NCBI GenBank assembly: GCA_014904985.1
Contig: MU129245.1
Span: 1-44,881 of the forward strand
DNA length: 44,881 nt
DNA from: Hydnum rufescens UP504
Lineage: Eukaryota > Basidiomycota > Agaricomycetes > Cantharellales > Hydnaceae
Reading direction: 5' to 3'
Positions within the stretch are counted from its first letter, which is position 1, and each line of letters starts with the position of its first letter. Below the pieces are notes generated by a model. That model was given only the letters and a program-made list of their open reading frames with translations. It did no database searches and was not told the DNA's origin. The position numbers and the translations under genes were made by a program. Shown piece by piece: positions 40,641 through 44,881 of the stretch.

Positions 40641-41457
40641 TCGTTTGGGGACGCCTTGGTCATTCTCATTTGTTCGTGGCGGTTACATAAAGGATGGTAG
40701 TGGACAGGCCAATATCCCCAGGGGCACCTTGTTCGTCTGGCTGAATCTCACTTTTCCTCTCAGCGATACTTCGCCCCCGTACCGCATTTGCAAGGCATGC
40801 CATACTACCCTCCAGATTTTCGCAAACCAACTGGCTATCCATTTCTCAAACGTACCCTTATGCCGGCGGGCGGATACCAGTGTACAGTAGGTCTGACAGC
40901 TCGGCCCCCGATCGATTCCAGCCAACGGGCCGCAGCCACTTAGGGTGCCATTGGTGTCATCGTCGGGTTCACCTCCCATTCGATTTTCGAGATCCCTGGC
41001 TTCGACTCCGGAACCCGTGCCTATGGTTCCTTCTGTTGCATTCTACAGTCCACTGCCAACTCCACCGCCAAAACCGCAACCAGTGATCCGAATGCTCCCT
41101 CCGCTTCCTGAATGGCCGCCGATCCGACCACCTACTCACATGCTTCATATACCGGACCAAGTCCAAGATCTACTTTCGAAGCGTACAAAGGCACACCCAC
41201 ATTTCCCGGTTTCCCGGAGAGAATCGCTCAAAAACGCTCGCCCCCATCACCGAATCCTGATGGCATTGTGTCCCCTCCCAGAGCAGTCGAAAGGTCACTG
41301 CCACAACAAAAGCTGGGAAACCTATGCTTTCTCCACCTCGTGTCTTGTAATCGCTCACTCCCCACTGATTCCACACAGCCGATCCCCGAGTCCGGATGAA
41401 AGCGGGTCATATGCACCACCTGCGCCCCATTTCTCTGAGGCCTTGAAAGGACCCTGA
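40641..41457 (+). pseudogene. Proline-rich gene, copy A
   Basis: It matches copy B at 44190-44881 in order. Both have a GG/FTKD-(G/S)-(S/T)GQ exon end near 40700, then a short intron, then RYFAPVPHLQGMPYYPPDF (copy B: QYLSP...LDMPYYPENSF), then, in another frame, STPEPVPMVPSVAFYSPLP with PPPKPQPVIRMLPPL (copy B: SRPEPVVMAPVAIPRRRSPP). The intron 5' site here is GCCAAT where copy B has GTCAGT, so it is either a GC-AG intron or a broken site. The two coding parts are in different frames, so at least one frameshift or unseen intron exists. No named domain is seen. Confidence 0.5.
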
Positions 41458-41589
41458 CGTTTGTTCCCGCCTTCCGAGTGATTCATACATAGCACTCCAA
41501 CCACACACCTTTCTGCGCCATTCCACTGGAGAAGGAGCTGCTCAATTACACGTTTCCATTCACTTTGACGCGAGTTTTCTGCCGTTTCG
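41458..41589. other. Spacer before the HSPA12-like gene
   Basis: Short stretch without a gene. The N-terminal DFGTT phosphate-binding motif expected for an HSPA12-like protein was not found here. Confidence 0.35.
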
Positions 41590-43742
41590 TATTCTAGCTC
41601 ATTGATTTCTGGGATCCGAGAAATTACGTCGTGGCCAGGGTCCAACGAAAGCATTAACAAGATACCAACTCCCTTGGTGTGCGATTCTCTTGGTGTTGCC
41701 CAAACATGGGGAATTCAAGCCAAATATATGAAGCTTGAGAACTTGAGAAGGACTGGAGACGCTTCGAGTGGTATGTCAAATGTACATGATTCATGTGGTA
41801 GCACTGTGGAATTGACCCAAATAAAAGGTAGACTTGATCCCCTTCTGGATTTTACACCTTTGCCGGATGACTTCCCCCTCATAACTGCAGTGAATGTAGT
41901 TTATTTCGCGCTAAAAGATGAAGCTAATAGCTATGCCTAGTCCGAAAACGATCCTTTCAATCCCTCGTCGATTACATCTCTTGCCTAGTAAAGGTTCGTC
42001 AAACGTCACATTCTACAGTCCAAATTCTTAAATCTTGCCGAAGCATATGAAGTACTATGATCGAGAAATACTAGGCCACCCTCGTAAAGAGTTTGTATAC
42101 ATCGGTGACTTCTTTCCTAGATCTCCTTGATGCAGGCTCCGGCATCTAGGTCACGATCTTGTTTCAGTCGTGCCCGCACTGTGGGTCCGCAATACAGTAT
42201 CATACAGGAGGCATTGAACTCGTAAGTCCCTTGCGGATCACAATCTCATATGAAAGAGCCACAAGTGCTTTCTCCATAAGGCTGTTTCTGGAGCCAGGTT
42301 TCCGGGTGTGTATGCATCTCCAAACCATGACGCTCGTTGCAGAAATCGCATATCCACCATTGGGCTCACTCTTATTCTAGCGCTCACTGTACAGAGAGGT
42401 AGAGGCTGCGGCGGTCTGTTGCGCAAATCTGGATGCCTTCCCTGTAGAGAAGATTCATGCATTTTTCGTTCGCAATACAGGCGCCGGTGCAGTTGTGACT
42501 TCACCTCCATTGGCGATCCGTATCTTCTTGCTTACACACATATGCACTCCATCCAGGATTTAGCTGCCTATAAATTCCTTAGTACGAAAGAAGATCCCAG
42601 GCTCGCTGAGTCATGTATACGGTCCGGGACGGACTACTACGGTTCTCTATCTCTTGACCTCTCCTTTCGCCAACTACTGGACAAACTACAACGGGAGGAC
42701 GGTATTAACTTGCATCCACCGAATCTCCGACATTACATGGATATGTTCGCAAAGTTCAAACTGACTTACCGAGGAGAAATAGCATGGTGTATTTCGGTTG
42801 TTTCGACCCTAGTGACCATCATGAAGGAATCATTTTGTGTGCCAATGAAACAATTAACCCCCTATGACTCTGACTTTTGACGATTTCAGGGGTGCCGGGC
42901 TTGTGAATGGGTAGCTTGTGATTTCGCCCCAAGTGCTTCACCGCGATGTTTTTGAGCCTGTGGTTAACAGGGTACGTCCGTATAGCATGTTTAGAGCTGC
43001 GCAATGATTGATCCAAGGCCTCTTGAGGTAATTCACACGATCGAAGACCAACTGGGGGGAAGGTTGCAGGGCCCATGGATGCCCTGTTTCTCGTTGGCGG
43101 CTTTCCGCTAACAAATACCTTTTCACGCGTGTAACGGTACACCCCTTACCTCGTTCCCTCACTGTCCCGCTTGCGTGGCCTTTTTCAGCAGGAAAGATTT
43201 ACCTCTCGCGTGAAATCTATCGTGCGTTCTAAGGGTGCGGATGTCACTGCATGCCATGGTGCAGTCCTCTATGGATGCCATGCCACCGGATTTTCCTCAG
43301 TCATATCTTCCATTGTCTCACCAAAGAATTATGTCGTGAGCGCCATCCTTCCTGCCGATTCGGAAGATCTGGCGGGCCATCCAATGTTCGCAAGTCTCAA
43401 TTCCAAAATGTAAAGATGTGTTCGACCAGGTGATTGTTTGTGTTCTGCCTCCGCCCCTGTATGTCTTGGACATTGCCCCCGATTTCTGCTGCTGTTATAG
43501 GGCTCTCTACATTCTACACAAGGGCGAAGAGGTATCGAAACGAGAGCCGATCATCCTTAAACTTCGTGTATACTCTGAATCTATCATTGGTAAGAGTGTT
43601 TATTCCAGTGTACGGTGTTTGAGCGAATTTTTTATCGGTGATGCAAACGTAGATGACCACTTTACCACTATGCTTCAGGCCCCAGATCCTGAAGAGACGT
43701 TCCAATACGCGAAATGGAGGAGCTATGCCAGCTGGAGATAAA
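41590..43742 (+). pseudogene. HSPA12-like Hsp70-family ATPase gene, degraded
   Basis: Scattered exons in family order: ITSWPGSNESINKIPTPLVC with WGIQAKY (about 41614-41730), a VPALW exon between TTTCAG and GTAAGT (about 42155-42222), REVEAAAVCCANL (family EPEAAAVxCA, near 42390), FFVRNTGAGAVVT (family DAGGGTVD, degraded), CIRSGTDYYGSLSLDLSFRQ (near 42615), MDALFLVGGF (near 43076), GADVTACHGAVLYGC (near 43240), SPKNYVV, and KGEEVSKREPIILKLRVYSE (43522-43580). HSPA12-like proteins are Hsp70 relatives expanded in mushrooms; they bind ATP through an actin-like fold. The missing DFGTT start, changes in the phosphate-binding loops and several exon-internal frame changes point to a pseudogene, though unrecognised introns may explain some. 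Exon limits are approximate. Confidence 0.65.
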
Positions 43743-44189
43743 TATGGGTCGCCTATCTGGGCGATCTGGGCCATCCGACGACTCCATGGGGGGCCCGACT
43801 TCGAGGCATTACACTGGTGCGCAAATTGGATCCTAAAATCGCCAAACTAAGATGTTGTGGCTTACATGTTGGTGGATTTTGCAATGCACTTCGAGTTCGA
43901 CAATGGTAAATCAAGAGTACATGGATCATAATGCCCACTGCTAATATTTTGCCTTTTATAGGGATATCTGGCCGAGTGTATGATGATAGACGTTTTTTTC
44001 GAGCGATAGTCTCTGTCCTCAGAACGGCACAATACAGCTGAACACTGAGCCCCCCGTCTCTGTATACTCTCTGCATTTTGTGGGTATGCAGAGACGGCGT
44101 ATCTGTTTTTCAATGTACGCCATTTTTAAATCCCTGGGAACATTTCATTTGTTCGGCTGCTTCGAGGATGCCTTCTTTGTATTCATTTG
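43743..44189. other. Intergenic, no gene seen
   Basis: Sequence between the HSPA12-like remnant and proline-rich copy B. A near palindrome TATACTCTCTGCATTTTGTG followed by GGTATGCAGAGAC lies near 44060-44095. No gene seen. Confidence 0.3.
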
Positions 44190-44881
44190 TTTGTTGCAGT
44201 TTTACTAAGGACAGTACGGGTCAGGTCAGTATAGCCAAAGGATACCTTGTTCTAATGGCTAATCTCCTTTCGGGATTTCAGCAATACCTCTCCCCCTGCT
44301 CTTATCCTCTAGACATGCCATACTATCCTGAAAATTCCTTCGACACGACTCCCTATCACTTTCGCCGACATCGAGTTATGCCAGTAATACCCGACAGTTA
44401 CCAGCGTAATTCCGATGATCCCGCTCCTCCTTTATCACAGCCAAAGGCACATCCACCGCCTGTAGTACGGCCCCGGTGGTTGCCTATCTTCCGCCTTCCA
44501 CTCGATCTCGGGAATATTCAGAATCAAGGCCGGAACCTGTGGTGATGGCTCCTGTCGCAATTCCTCGAAGACGGAGTCCGCCACCACAACCGCAGCCACA
44601 GCCAGCCGTGATCCAAATTTCGTCTCCATCTGATGAGGGGTCCCGATCCACTCACCTATTGCGTCTGTGGCCCAACGACATCATGGGGCGAACCGAAATC
44701 CACACTACTCATTCCTGAGCTGGATTTGCACGGTAATTTTGACCCCCCTCCTCCACGCATCATTCGGAAAGGATTAAGTACGATCCGCATCTCCGCTCGG
44801 AAGATCCAAATTCGCCACCAGGCAGCACAGCTGCCGATGCAAATGAGTATGGATTCGGATACCGATTCGTATTCAACGCCA
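44190..44881 (+). pseudogene. Proline-rich gene, copy B, runs off the window
   Basis: An exon ending FTKDSTGQ precedes an intron of about 64 bases (GTCAGTATAG...GGGATTTCAG), followed by QYLSPCSYPLDMPYYPENSF and a Pro/Arg-rich stretch. The alternative frame from about 44476 (STRSREYSESRPEPVVMAP, then PPPQPQPQPAVIQ) carries the similarity to copy A. A frame change therefore lies near 44480, from an indel or intron. It continues past the window end. Function unknown. Confidence 0.5.

Overview
The window looks like a transposon-dense stretch of a basidiomycete (Agaricomycete, mushroom-type) nuclear genome. The evidence is a KDZ-type transposase with its cysteine-cluster N-terminus, PIF/Harbinger and pogo-like DNA transposons, Copia LTR elements, an HSPA12-like Hsp70 relative, short GT-AG introns of about 50-70 bases, and long proline/serine-rich orphan proteins. 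No rRNA, tRNA or CRISPR array was seen. All family calls come from motifs read by eye; no database search was possible.

Layout. Positions 1-2.9 kb hold one intact two-exon orphan gene with normal CpG content. From 2.9 to 8.9 kb there are degenerate tandem repeats, a promoter-like block with six bZIP-type TGACTCA sites ahead of a TATA box, a truncated paralogue of the first gene, and a 249-base tandem array. From 8.9 to 12.8 kb lies a 1,266-codon orphan gene on the minus strand, open in one frame except for six TGA codons. A pogo-like deletion derivative with TA target duplication sits at 14.0-14.4 kb, followed by an intact two-exon gene (14.7-15.7 kb), a repeat array, and a decayed KDZ transposase gene (17.3-20.5 kb).

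The centre holds two giant inverted repeats side by side. The first (20.7-26.0 kb) is a head-to-head duplication of a PIF/Harbinger transposase plus its partner gene, with about 2.58-kb arms and a 98-base asymmetric loop. The second (26.14-30.80 kb) is a nearly perfect palindrome with 2.3-kb arms, a 5-base loop and an 8-base target-site duplication (TCAACCTT); removing it restores the local frame of the interrupted minus-strand ORF. The same ORF is also interrupted by a 1,560-base LTR element that encodes only Gag (31.3-32.9 kb). That element appears to carry a self-priming primer-binding site: an 11-mer beside its 5' LTR is complementary to the predicted first 11 bases of its own transcript. 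A full-length but dead Copia element (33.1-37.6 kb) with an initiator-tRNA anticodon-type primer-binding site follows, then a fold-back repeat and a longer pogo-like copy (39.55-40.43 kb).

Right of 40.43 kb the CpG dinucleotide becomes frequent again. That part holds two diverged copies of a proline-rich gene on either side of a broken HSPA12-like gene.

Unifying theme: decay inside the transposon zone looks driven by CpG deamination. Nearly every premature stop is TGA where CGA would keep the frame, several at positions where the Copia family has arginine. In both LTR pairs every difference I found is a CpG transition. Several catalytic-site losses (Copia YVDD and DSG, Harbinger GAIDG) fit the same change. 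This matches CG methylation of transposons, which is known in mushrooms. The two large inverted repeats could, if transcribed, make long hairpin RNA; that is inference.
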